Source: Oerskovia rustica (lineage in GTDB: Bacteria > Actinomycetota > Actinomycetes > Actinomycetales > Cellulomonadaceae). Taken from it: a stretch of DNA of 51,062 nucleotides. How positions within the stretch are numbered: position 1 is the stretch's first letter; the number at the start of each line of letters is the position of its first letter. The position numbers were made by a program, and so were the translations under genes. The DNA is taken from positions 113,284 to 164,345 of the forward strand of contig NZ_JACSQQ010000001.1 in assembly GCF_014836555.1 (NCBI RefSeq), written 5' to 3'. Shown piece by piece: positions 1 through 7,219 of this stretch. Under the pieces are notes generated by a model. That model was not told the origin of the DNA and made no database searches. It saw only the letters and a program-made list of their open reading frames with translations.

Positions 1-924
1 CGCGCGGCGGGCGCGGTCACGATCCGCTCGGCGGGCCCGCTCGGGCTCGCGGCCCGCCAGGTCTCGCTCGACGTCCCGGGGCGGCTGCGCGTGCTGCCCG
101 AGTTCGCCTCGCGCCGCCATCTGCCGAGCCGGCTCGCGCGGCTACGCGAGATGGACGGCCGCTCGGCCGTCCAGGTGCGCGGCGAGGGGACGGAGTTCGA
201 CTCGCTGCGCGAGTACGTGATCGGTGACGACGTCCGGTCGATCGACTGGCGGGCCTCGGCCCGCCGAGCGGACATGGTCGTGCGGACCTGGCGCCCCGAA
301 CGTGACCGCCGTGTCCTGATCGTCCTCGACACCTCGCGCACGTCGGCGGCCCGTATCGGCGACGAGCCACGCCTCGACGCGAGCATCGAGGCGGCGCTGC
401 TGCTCTCGGCCCTCGCAGGTCGCGCGGGCGACCGGGTCGAGCTGTTCGCGTACGACCGCGGCGTGCGGGCCCGTGTCGCGGGCGCGGCCGGTCCTCGGCT
501 CATGCCCGCCCTGGCGGACGCGCTCGCCCCCGTCCAGCCGGTGCTGCTCGAGACCGACTGGCCGGGGCTCGTCGGCTCGGTGCACCAGCGGCTCTCGCAG
601 CGCGCGCTCGTCGTGCTCCTCACGACCCTCGACCCGGCCGCGGTCGAGACGGGCCTGCTGCCCGTCGTCGGTCAGCTCACGGCCAAGCACCAGGTGGTCG
701 TCGCCTCGGTGGCGGACCCGGAGGTGGCGGCCCTGCGCGACGCACGCGACTCGAGCGCCGAGGTATACGACGCCGCGGCCGCCGCGCGCGTCGAGCTCGA
801 ACGCACCGCGGTGCGGACCGTGCTGTCCCGCAAGGGGGTCGAGGTCGTCGAAGGGCTGCCCGAGGAGCTCGCACCGCGGCTCGCCGACACGTACCTCGCG
901 CTCAAGGCCGCGGGACGCCTCTGA
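1..924 (+). CDS. DUF58 domain protein, 5' end missing
   Basis: The reading frame is open from the first base, so the true start lies upstream of the window; about 307 residues are visible. It carries the DUF58 core, with a GTEFDSLREY segment followed by GDDVRSIDWRASAR, and then a von Willebrand A-like stretch (VLIVLDTSRT). The family usually sits beside a MoxR AAA+ ATPase and transglutaminase-like membrane proteins, with a role in envelope or chaperone function that is not well defined. The SpoIIM and RDD genes about 3 kb downstream are common companions of MoxR-DUF58 loci in actinobacteria, which supports the call. The stop is TGA at 922-924. No terminator is obvious after it. Confidence 0.9.
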   Translation, partial: RAAGAVTIRSAGPLGLAARQVSLDVPGRLRVLPEFASRRHLPSRLARLREMDGRSAVQVRGEGTEFDSLREYVIGDDVRSIDWRASARRADMVVRTWRPERDRRVLIVLDTSRTSAARIGDEPRLDASIEAALLLSALAGRAGDRVELFAYDRGVRARVAGAAGPRLMPALADALAPVQPVLLETDWPGLVGSVHQRLSQRALVVLLTTLDPAAVETGLLPVVGQLTAKHQVVVASVADPEVAALRDARDSSAEVYDAAAAARVELERTAVRTVLSRKGVEVVEGLPEELAPRLADTYLALKAAGRL

Positions 925-1035
925 CGACGCCGTCAGGACGAGCGTGCCCTCCGGGTCCTCGCGGCCTGTCGGCTCGTCCGCCCGGCTCTCACCCCACCGT
1001 CACACGGTCCCGGCGGGATACCCCCACCCCACGGC

Positions 1036-1041
1036 CTAGGC
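1036..1041 (+). promoter_or_regulatory. TAGGCT -10 box of the small membrane-protein gene
   Basis: TAGGCT fits the actinobacterial TANNNT -10 consensus. A start about 7 bases downstream would leave a leader of roughly 30 bases that contains the GAGGAG ribosome site at 1066-1071. No clear -35 is visible. Confidence 0.45.
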
Positions 1042-1078
1042 TGGTGGCAGAGACCCCCGACTCCCGAGGAGCAGCACC

Positions 1079-1198
1079 GTGACCCGACCGGCCACCCCGC
1101 GCGACCGTGAAGCCCGCAACCGACGGGTCGCGATCATCGTGATCTTCGCGCTGTCCGCGACCTTCGTCATCCCGGCGCTGGGCTTCCTCATCTTCTGA
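1079..1198 (+). CDS. 39-residue single-pass membrane protein, unknown function
   Basis: A short GTG-started frame encodes a basic N-terminus (about 16 residues, rich in Arg) followed by one hydrophobic helix (residues 17-39, from VAIIVIFAL to the end). GAGGAG at 1066-1071 lies 7 bases before the GTG and a TAGGCT box lies further upstream, so the signals of a real gene are complete. The charge pattern predicts an N-in membrane peptide. I do not recognise a family. It stands alone between the DUF58 gene and a convergent lipoprotein gene. Confidence 0.65.
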   Translation: MTRPATPRDREARNRRVAIIVIFALSATFVIPALGFLIF

Positions 1199-1265
1199 CG
1201 GGTGCCCTTCCGGCACTCCGGCGGTACCGTCCGGCACCACGACCGGGGACCTCGCGCATCGCTCG

Positions 1266-1730
1266 CTAGGCCCCGATCGCGAGGCATTCGCTGACGCTCA
1301 CCCAGCCGCGCGGAGCGCGCTCGGCGACGTCCCCGTGGGAGTCGTAGAGCACGCTCACCCCTGCGTCCAGGAAGCTCGCCTGCACCCACCCGCCGGCGCA
1401 CCCGCTGCCGACGAAGTCTCCGTCGCGCTCGACCCACACGCACACGTCCGCGTCCTGCGAGGGCCACTCGGCCAGGTAGACGGAGAGGTCGTCCTGCTCG
1501 TGCAGGAGCCTGGTCTGACCGAGCTCGTCGACGGTCACGTCCGTGGAGCCTGCGCCGACGGCGTCGTGCGGCCCCGGTGCGGTGGCGAACACCTGTGACG
1601 GTGCGCAGTCCGGCGTCGGGCTGCACCCAGCGAGAGCACCGGCCAGGACCACGACCACCGCCGCACCGCAGAACGCTCCACGGCGCGCGAGGGGCGCGCG
1701 CGACGGGTCAAGCAGAACTTTGCGTCTCAT
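1266..1730 (-). CDS. Small secreted lipoprotein, unknown function
   Basis: The 154-residue product starts with basic residues, a hydrophobic stretch (AAVVVVLAGALAGC) and a lipobox LAGC, so it should be lipid-anchored on the outer face of the membrane. The mature part has about 115 residues with further cysteines (PDCAPS, VCVWVE, GSGCAGG, SECLAI) that could form disulfides. No domain is recognised. Upstream the minus strand has two TTGAC elements 11 bases apart and TAGGTC just before the ATG. It is transcribed away from the HTH_42 gene. Confidence 0.75.
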   Translation of the reverse strand: MRRKVLLDPSRAPLARRGAFCGAAVVVVLAGALAGCSPTPDCAPSQVFATAPGPHDAVGAGSTDVTVDELGQTRLLHEQDDLSVYLAEWPSQDADVCVWVERDGDFVGSGCAGGWVQASFLDAGVSVLYDSHGDVAERAPRGWVSVSECLAIGA

Positions 1731-1858
1731 CCGACCTACCGAATCAGAACGTCAAGAATCGGTCAAGCCTGCCGCGCGCCCTCGGCCGCTGCCCGGAGCC
1801 CACCTCGCGGCCGGCGTGAGCCGCGGCGCGGTCGCCGTCCTCACGGCAGGATGACTCC

Positions 1859-3040
1859 ATGACCGCCGCCGGCCGCCACGGGCCCAGCCTCACCCTCGAC
1901 GACCTCAACCGGGCGCTGCTGGCCCGCCAGCACCTGCTCTCCCCCGCCTCCTCGACGCCCGTCGCCGAGGTCGACCACCTCGTGGGCCTCCAGTCGCAGG
2001 CACCGACGAGCCCCTACCCGGGACTGTGGTCGCGCCTCGACGGCTTCCGGACCGACGACCTCTCGCAGCGGTTCCTCGACCGCTCGGTCACCCGCATCGC
2101 GGTCATGCGCGGCACGGTCCACCTCGTCACGGCCGACGACGCCCTGGAGCTCCCGGGCGCGCTGCGCCCCCTGCTCGAGTCGGGGGTCCGGACGGGCAGC
2201 GCGCACGCCAAGGCACTGGCGGGCACGAACCTCGACGCCGTCGCCGCCGCAGCGCGAGACCTCCTGACCGGGTCCCCCCTGACCTCGGGCGACCTGGGGC
2301 GACTGCTCGGCGAGCGCTGGCCCGACGTCCATCCCCAGCACCTGGCCTACACGGCCCGTTGCTTCCTCCCCCTCGTCCAGGTCACCCCCCGCGGGCTGTG
2401 GGGCGCCAACGGCCCCGGCACGACGACGACCTGGACCACGGCCGACGCCTGGTTCGGACGGCCGAGCCGCGCGCTCCTCGACCCCGACGAGCGCGCCGCG
2501 GCGCTCGTGCGCCTCGTCCGCCGCTACCTCGCGGCGTTCGGCCCCGCCACGGTCATGGACGCCCAGCGGTGGTCCGGGCTGACGGGCCTGCGCGACGCCG
2601 TCGGGCGGCTGCGGCCAGAGCTCGTGACCTTTACCGGCCCCGACGGCAAGGAGTATCTCGACCTGCCCGACGCTCCGCGCCCCGGCGCGGGCGCCCCCGC
2701 TCCCCTGGTGCTCGTGGCGGAGTTCGACAACCTGGTGCTGGGCCATGCGGACCGCACGCGCGTCGTCGACGACGTGCGGCGCAAGGCGATCACGACCGTC
2801 AACGGGCAGGTGCCCGGGACGGTCCTCGTGGACGGCTACGTGGCCGCGACGTGGAAGGTGCGCCGCGTCGGGACGCGGCCGACCACGACGCCCGACGCCG
2901 TCGCGCACCTCGACGTCTCCCCGCTCGGCCACACGTTCACGCGCGCCCAGCGAGCCGCCCTCGACGCGCGCGGCACCGAGCTGCTGCGGTTCGTCGCGCC
3001 CGAGGCGTCGGAGCACGTCGTCACCGTCACGGCCTCGTAG
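1859..3040 (+). CDS. Winged-helix DNA-binding protein of the HTH_42 (AlkZ/YcaQ-like) family
   Basis: The 393-residue protein has the family hallmarks: an N-terminal LNRALLARQHLLSP segment, then VDHLVGLQSQAPTSPYPGLWSRL, and VMRGTVHLVTADD near residues 80-95. The family is related to the E. coli YcaQ/AlkZ and Streptomyces AlkZ interstrand cross-link DNA glycosylases, but most actinobacterial members are uncharacterised. A repair or DNA-binding role is therefore an inference. The ATG at 1859 has only a weak GGCAGG upstream. The gene runs convergently into the SpoIIM gene. A direct repeat CGGCCTCGTAG occurs at its stop codon (3030-3040) and again at 3056-3066. Confidence 0.88.
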   Translation: MTAAGRHGPSLTLDDLNRALLARQHLLSPASSTPVAEVDHLVGLQSQAPTSPYPGLWSRLDGFRTDDLSQRFLDRSVTRIAVMRGTVHLVTADDALELPGALRPLLESGVRTGSAHAKALAGTNLDAVAAAARDLLTGSPLTSGDLGRLLGERWPDVHPQHLAYTARCFLPLVQVTPRGLWGANGPGTTTTWTTADAWFGRPSRALLDPDERAAALVRLVRRYLAAFGPATVMDAQRWSGLTGLRDAVGRLRPELVTFTGPDGKEYLDLPDAPRPGAGAPAPLVLVAEFDNLVLGHADRTRVVDDVRRKAITTVNGQVPGTVLVDGYVAATWKVRRVGTRPTTTPDAVAHLDVSPLGHTFTRAQRAALDARGTELLRFVAPEASEHVVTVTAS

Positions 3041-3088
3041 CGGTGGCAGATGACGCGGCCTCGTAGTGCGGCCCTCGCCGGGGACGGC

Positions 3089-4078
3089 TCAGCCCGCGAC
3101 CGGCGCGACGTCCCCCGCGTGGTCGGCCGAGAGGTCGCCCGTCTCCCCCGCCCGTACGGCCCGGCGGCCGAGCACGATCGTGTAGGCCCAGAAGGCCGCG
3201 AGGGCGATCGCGCCGATGACGATCTTGAGCCACCATGCCATCCCCGACCCGGTGACGAACCCCTCGATGAGGCCCGAGACGCCCAGGACGACCACGAGCC
3301 CCACCGCGACCGTGAAGAGCGCGCGCCCCTCCTCCGCCAGGGCCCGGAGACGAGTCCGCGGCCCCGGGTCGACCATGGTCCAGAACAGGCGCAGCCCCGC
3401 GGCCCCCGCGACGAAGATCGCGGTGAGCTCGAGCAGGCCGTGCGGGGCGATGAGCGTGAGGAACGTGTCGAGCTCGCCGTAGTACGCCATCATGCCGCCC
3501 GTGGACCCGACGCCCACGGCGTTGGCGAACAGGACGTACGCCGGGAAGACGCCCGAGATCCCCAGGGCGATGCACTGCGCGGCGATCCAGGCGTTGTTCG
3601 TCCAGACCACCGTCGCGAAGTCCGCGCCCGGGTCGTAGTAGCTCGCGAAGGCCTCGTTGACGTAGGCCTCGCGTTCGCTGGGCGTGCCCATCGACGCGAG
3701 CGCGTCGGGAGTCGTCGCGACCCACCAGCCCGCGACGAGGGCGACGAGGAGGAACAGCACCATGACCGTCACGGTCCACCACCGGATCCGGTACAGCGCG
3801 GCCGGCACCGAGACGGTGGCGAAGCGTGTCACGTCGCGCCAGGCAGGCTCGTGCGCCCCCGCGAGACGTCCCCGCGCGCGCCCGAGGAGGTCGGAGAGCC
3901 GCGTGATGAGCACGGGGTCGGGGGCTGACGAGCGGATCGTCGACAGGTGCGTCGCGACCGACTGGTAGAGGCGGACGAGCTCGTCCGCCTCGGCACCGTC
4001 GAGCGAGCGCTTCTTGGTCAGCTCGGCGAGCCGCGACCACTCGTCGCTGTGCACGGCGCTGAAGGCATCGAGGTCCAC
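3089..4078 (-). CDS. SpoIIM-family (stage II sporulation M) integral membrane protein
   Basis: The roughly 329-residue protein has a soluble N-terminus with a conserved acidic helix (DEWSRLAELTKKRSLDGAEADELVRLYQ) and then several membrane helices, matching SpoIIM/DUF95 proteins. In non-sporulating actinobacteria these proteins accompany RDD, MoxR and DUF58 genes; their function is unknown. I chose GTG at 4078 because GGCAGGG lies 7 bases upstream. A second in-frame GTG at 4096 adds six residues. The gene is divergent from the RDD gene, about 120 bp away, which is the usual arrangement for this pair. Confidence 0.88.
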   Translation of the reverse strand: MDLDAFSAVHSDEWSRLAELTKKRSLDGAEADELVRLYQSVATHLSTIRSSAPDPVLITRLSDLLGRARGRLAGAHEPAWRDVTRFATVSVPAALYRIRWWTVTVMVLFLLVALVAGWWVATTPDALASMGTPSEREAYVNEAFASYYDPGADFATVVWTNNAWIAAQCIALGISGVFPAYVLFANAVGVGSTGGMMAYYGELDTFLTLIAPHGLLELTAIFVAGAAGLRLFWTMVDPGPRTRLRALAEEGRALFTVAVGLVVVLGVSGLIEGFVTGSGMAWWLKIVIGAIALAAFWAYTIVLGRRAVRAGETGDLSADHAGDVAPVAG

Positions 4079-4103
4079 GCGGCTACCCTGCCACACCTTG
4101 CCC

Positions 4104-4109
4104 TACAGT
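4104..4109 (+). promoter_or_regulatory. TACAGT -10 box of the RDD gene
   Basis: TACAGT lies in the divergent region between the SpoIIM and RDD genes and would give a leader of about 80 bases before the GTG at 4197. The -35 is not clear. Confidence 0.35.
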
Positions 4110-4196
4110 GGGCCGGACCCCCCTCGTCGTCACCGGCCACCGTCCGGGAGCGGCGACGATCCCTCGACCTGTGTCGACGACCCTGGAGGAGCAAGC

Positions 4197-5018
4197 GTGC
4201 GAGACGGCATCCTGACCGGCGAGGGCGTGGTCCTCGACGCCCGGCCGGCGTCCTTCGTGACGCGCGCCCTGGGGGCCGTGATCGACCTGGTCGCGCTCGG
4301 GACCTTCCTCGTCCTGGTGCTCGTCGCGGTGGCGGGCGCGGCGCTCAACGCCGTCAGCATCGACTTCGCGCCCGCGGTGTGGATCGTCCTCCTGGTCCTG
4401 GTCATGGTCGGCATCCCGACGACCGTCGAGACCCTCTCGCGGGGCCGGTCGCTCGGCAAGCTCGCGACCGGCATCCGGGTCGTGCGCGACGACGGCGGCC
4501 CCGTCCGCTTCCGGCACGCCTTCATCCGTGCGCTCGTGGGGGTGGGCGAGCTGTGGATGACGTTCGGCTCGGTCGCGATCGTCGCGTCGCTGTCGAACGA
4601 CAAGGGCAAGCGGGTCGGGGACATGCTCGCCGGGACGTACGCGATCCGGGTGCGCGGCGGGAAGCCGACGTACGCGGCGATCGCGATGCCGCCCCACCTG
4701 GCGGGGTGGGCCTCGCACGCCGACATGCGCAGGCTCCCGGACGGCCTGGCCCTCGCGGTCCGCCAGTTCCTCGGGCGTGCTGCCGGGCTCAACCCGGCCT
4801 CGCGTGTCCGGATCGGTCAGGACCTCGCGGGCCGGATCGAGCAGTACGTAGCCCCGGGCCCGCCGCCCGGGACGCCGCCCGAGGACTTCCTGTGCGCGGT
4901 CCTCGCCGAGCGACGCAGCCGGGACTGGGTCAGCGCCCAGCGGGGACGCGTGCTCGCCCAGGAGCAGGGCGAGATGCTGCACCGCCTGCCGTACTCGGTG
5001 CCCGACCCCCGGAGCTGA
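4197..5018 (+). CDS. RDD-family membrane protein
   Basis: The 273-residue protein contains an RDD domain: an Arg-rich entry (RPASFVTRALGAVIDLVAL), two hydrophobic helices, and the SRGRSLGKLATGIRVV and KGKRVGDMLAGTYAIRV segments typical of the family. The C-terminal 110 residues are soluble. RDD proteins have been linked to Na+/H+ exchange in a few bacteria, but most are unassigned. GTG at 4197 has GGAGGA 6 bases upstream. Its last 89 bp overlap, tail to tail, the coding end of the convergent acyltransferase gene. Confidence 0.9.
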   Translation: MRDGILTGEGVVLDARPASFVTRALGAVIDLVALGTFLVLVLVAVAGAALNAVSIDFAPAVWIVLLVLVMVGIPTTVETLSRGRSLGKLATGIRVVRDDGGPVRFRHAFIRALVGVGELWMTFGSVAIVASLSNDKGKRVGDMLAGTYAIRVRGGKPTYAAIAMPPHLAGWASHADMRRLPDGLALAVRQFLGRAAGLNPASRVRIGQDLAGRIEQYVAPGPPPGTPPEDFLCAVLAERRSRDWVSAQRGRVLAQEQGEMLHRLPYSVPDPRS

Positions 5019-6333
5019 CGGGCACGCTCCGCGCCCCCGCGCGGCGCGGAGCCCCCGCCTCGAATCGCCCGAACGCCAGCACGAGCGCACCGAGCACGAG
5101 CGCGGCCGCGCCGAACCACAGGGGCCGGCTCGCCCACCAGTCGGCGCTCCACGACGCGGGCAGAGGGGTGCCGAGCCCCAGCAGGACCACCCCGAGCACC
5201 ACGAACATCGCGGTCAGGTGCCACAGGTACAGCGTCATGGACCGACCGGCGACCCACCCCACGAGGGCTGCTCCACGCCCCTGCGCCCAGCGCACGACGA
5301 CGTCGCGCACGGCGAGCGCCACGCTCACCTGGAGCACGGCATGGGTCACGGCGAGAGCCGTGGGCGGCCCGAGGTTGGAGATCGCGTCGCCCGGCATCCC
5401 GATGAGGCTCAGGGGGTAGGGACCGACGACGAGGAGGGCAACCATCGCGGCGAGCGCGCCGGTGGCCACGAGGGCGAGCGTGCGCCGGGAGGGCAGCGCG
5501 TCACGCCGGACGAGGTCGACGTAGACGATCCCCAGGACGTAGGGCACGGCCCAGCCGAGCAGGACGTTCGCGACGGCCACGTGCTCGACGCCCGCCCCGA
5601 AGCGCAGCACGTCCACGACGAACGGCGCGGCGACGACGACCACGACCATGCGCCAGCCCCACACCTGGTAGGCCCGCAGCAGGGCAGGGGTGACTGCGAG
5701 CAGCAGCAGGTACACCCCGAGGAACCACAGGAGCTGCGGCGCGATCCGGGCGACCTGCAGCACGGCCGTCTCCGGCACGCCTGCGGCGACCAGCACGACG
5801 GCGGCCACGGCCCACGCACCGACGAAGGCCGCGACCGGCTTCCAGATGCGCGGCATCCGGCGCCGCACGACGTCCCGTCCGGCCGCGACGAGACCCCGTG
5901 CGGCGCCCTGGCGACCTGCCGCCGGGAGGCGAGCGGCGCCGTCGGGCCCGTTCGCCGTGCCCGGGCGCCAGAGCTGGTACGCCGCCGACGCCCCGGCCGC
6001 GAAGAACAGCAGCGGCAGGACCTGCAGGACCCACGTGATCGTCCACGCCCCGCCGTGGGCCAGGGCGTTGCCGATCCCGAGGCGCTCGCCGTCCCACGTG
6101 ACCTCGGGCATGAGCCAGTGGACGCTCAGGACCGCGAGGGTCGCGAGCGCGCGCACCGCGTCGACGAACACGTCGCGCCGGGCGGGTGCACCCGCGACGG
6201 CCCGACGGCGGGGCGCCGGCGCCGGGCGAAGGGCCGGCGGCGCCGCAGCGAGGGGGGACGGGCGGGCGGGCCGGGACGGACGGGGTGTCCGGGCGGGCCG
6301 GAACGGAAGACGAGGGACGTCGACGACGGCCAC
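4930..6333 (-). CDS. Acyltransferase family 3 (AT3) membrane protein
   Basis: The 467-residue protein has a Pro/Arg-rich cytoplasmic N-terminus (about 55 residues), then the AT3 signature RRDVFVDAVRALATLAVLSVHW with the catalytic-type histidine, and about ten hydrophobic helices ending in an Ala/Pro-rich tail. AT3 proteins move acyl groups to sugars or lipids across the membrane. The substrate here is unknown and the gene is not beside glycan genes. GTG at 6333 has GAGGAG about 6 bases upstream. Upstream lie a GAGACT -10 and a palindrome shared with the two-component operon, suggesting that operon's regulator may control it. Confidence 0.85.
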   Translation of the reverse strand: MAVVDVPRLPFRPARTPRPSRPARPSPLAAAPPALRPAPAPRRRAVAGAPARRDVFVDAVRALATLAVLSVHWLMPEVTWDGERLGIGNALAHGGAWTITWVLQVLPLLFFAAGASAAYQLWRPGTANGPDGAARLPAAGRQGAARGLVAAGRDVVRRRMPRIWKPVAAFVGAWAVAAVVLVAAGVPETAVLQVARIAPQLLWFLGVYLLLLAVTPALLRAYQVWGWRMVVVVVAAPFVVDVLRFGAGVEHVAVANVLLGWAVPYVLGIVYVDLVRRDALPSRRTLALVATGALAAMVALLVVGPYPLSLIGMPGDAISNLGPPTALAVTHAVLQVSVALAVRDVVVRWAQGRGAALVGWVAGRSMTLYLWHLTAMFVVLGVVLLGLGTPLPASWSADWWASRPLWFGAAALVLGALVLAFGRFEAGAPRRAGARSVPVSSGGRAPSTAGGAASRPAPGRARVPAGR

Positions 6334-6371
6334 GGGATGCTCCTCGGGACGGAGGGAAAAGGTTCCCCACC

Positions 6372-6377
6372 AGTCTC
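6372..6377 (-). promoter_or_regulatory. Candidate -10 (GAGACT) of the acyltransferase gene
   Basis: On the minus strand the sequence reads GAGACTGGTGG. The same AGACTGGTGG string follows the candidate -10 of the histidine kinase gene at 8735-8740. The shared core suggests two related promoters. Confidence 0.4.
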
Positions 6378-6443
6378 GAAAATCCCGGTACGTCCCGGAA
6401 CGGGAGCCTCCCCCGAGGCCACGGCGGCGGTCCGGTGACCTCC

Positions 6444-6461
6444 GCGGGGGATGTCCCCCGC
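6444..6461 (+). promoter_or_regulatory. Perfect palindrome GCGGGGG-ATGT-CCCCCGC
   Basis: Seven-base perfect arms flank ATGT (ACAT on the other strand). It lies 111-128 bp upstream of the acyltransferase start and 20-37 bp after the response regulator stop. It matches the palindrome at 8785-8802 in core, arm length and orientation. It could be an operator of the response regulator or a U-less terminator hairpin. The paired promoter similarity makes me lean to an operator. Confidence 0.5.
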
Positions 6462-6480
6462 AGGCACCGCCGCGACACGC

Positions 6481-7140
6481 TCAGTCCCGCAGGTACCTGA
6501 GCACCGCGAGCACCCGGCGGTGGTCCCCCGCGTCCTGCGGCAGGCCGAGCTTGCCGAAGATCGCCGTGACGTTCTTCTCCACGGCCCCGTAGGACAGGAA
6601 CAGGTTCTCCGCGATCGCGGTGTTCGAGCGCCCCTGCGCCATGAGCTCGAGCACCTCGCGCTCGCGGGGCGTGAGGCGCGCCAGGCCGTCGTCCGAGCGT
6701 GAGGCGCCCATGAGCTGGCTCACGACCTCGGGGTCGAGCACCGTCTGCCCCGCGGCGATGCGCGTCAGGGCGTCGAGGAACTCGCTCACGTCCGCGACAC
6801 GGTCCTTGAGGAGGTACCCGACCCCCTCGGCGCCGCCCGTGAGCAGCTCGCTCACGAACCGCGTCTCGACGTACTGCGAGAACAGCAGCACCCCCAGCCC
6901 TGGCGACGCGGCGCGCAGGGTGAGCGCCGCGCGCAGTCCCTCGTCGGTGAACGTCGGGGGCATGCGGATGTCGATGATGACGACGTCGGGCAGCTCGCCG
7001 AGCGTGGCCAGGCGCGCGACCTCCGCGACGAGCGCGTCGCCGTCGCCCACGGCCGCCACGACCTCGTGGCCACGACGGGTGAGCAGGGCGACGAGCCCGT
7101 CGCGCAGGATGACGGAGTCCTCGGCGATCACGAGCCGCAC
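6481..7140 (-). CDS. NarL/LuxR-type response regulator
   Basis: The 219-residue protein has a receiver domain (residues 1-120) with acidic pair E7/D8, phospho-acceptor D57 in VVIIDIRMP, S88 and K112, followed by a LuxR-type helix-turn-helix (about 155-210, LTPREREVLELMAQGRSNTAIA). It is the DNA-binding partner of the kinase encoded 79 bp upstream on the same strand. GTG at 7140 is preceded by AGAAGAGG about 7 bases away; the open frame extends further upstream but has no family similarity there. Palindromes at 6444-6461 and 8785-8802 are candidate binding sites. Confidence 0.95.
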   Translation of the reverse strand: MRLVIAEDSVILRDGLVALLTRRGHEVVAAVGDGDALVAEVARLATLGELPDVVIIDIRMPPTFTDEGLRAALTLRAASPGLGVLLFSQYVETRFVSELLTGGAEGVGYLLKDRVADVSEFLDALTRIAAGQTVLDPEVVSQLMGASRSDDGLARLTPREREVLELMAQGRSNTAIAENLFLSYGAVEKNVTAIFGKLGLPQDAGDHRRVLAVLRYLRD

Positions 7141-7219
7141 GGTGGTACCTCTTCTGTGTCGATGGTTCGGCCCGGGCGCCTCGGTCGAGACGTCCGGGCC
7201 GCTCCGCGGGTGGGGCCGG

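Noticed and set aside
3030-3066. Direct repeat CGGCCTCGTAG at and after the HTH_42 stop as an insertion scar
   Set aside because: Only 11 bp, without inverted ends or mobile gene remains. A local duplication is enough to explain it.
5218-6438. 406-codon plus-strand frame opposite the first acyltransferase gene
   Set aside because: Composition is Arg/Gly/His-rich and non-globular. The minus-strand frame has clear AT3 motifs and hydrophobic helices.
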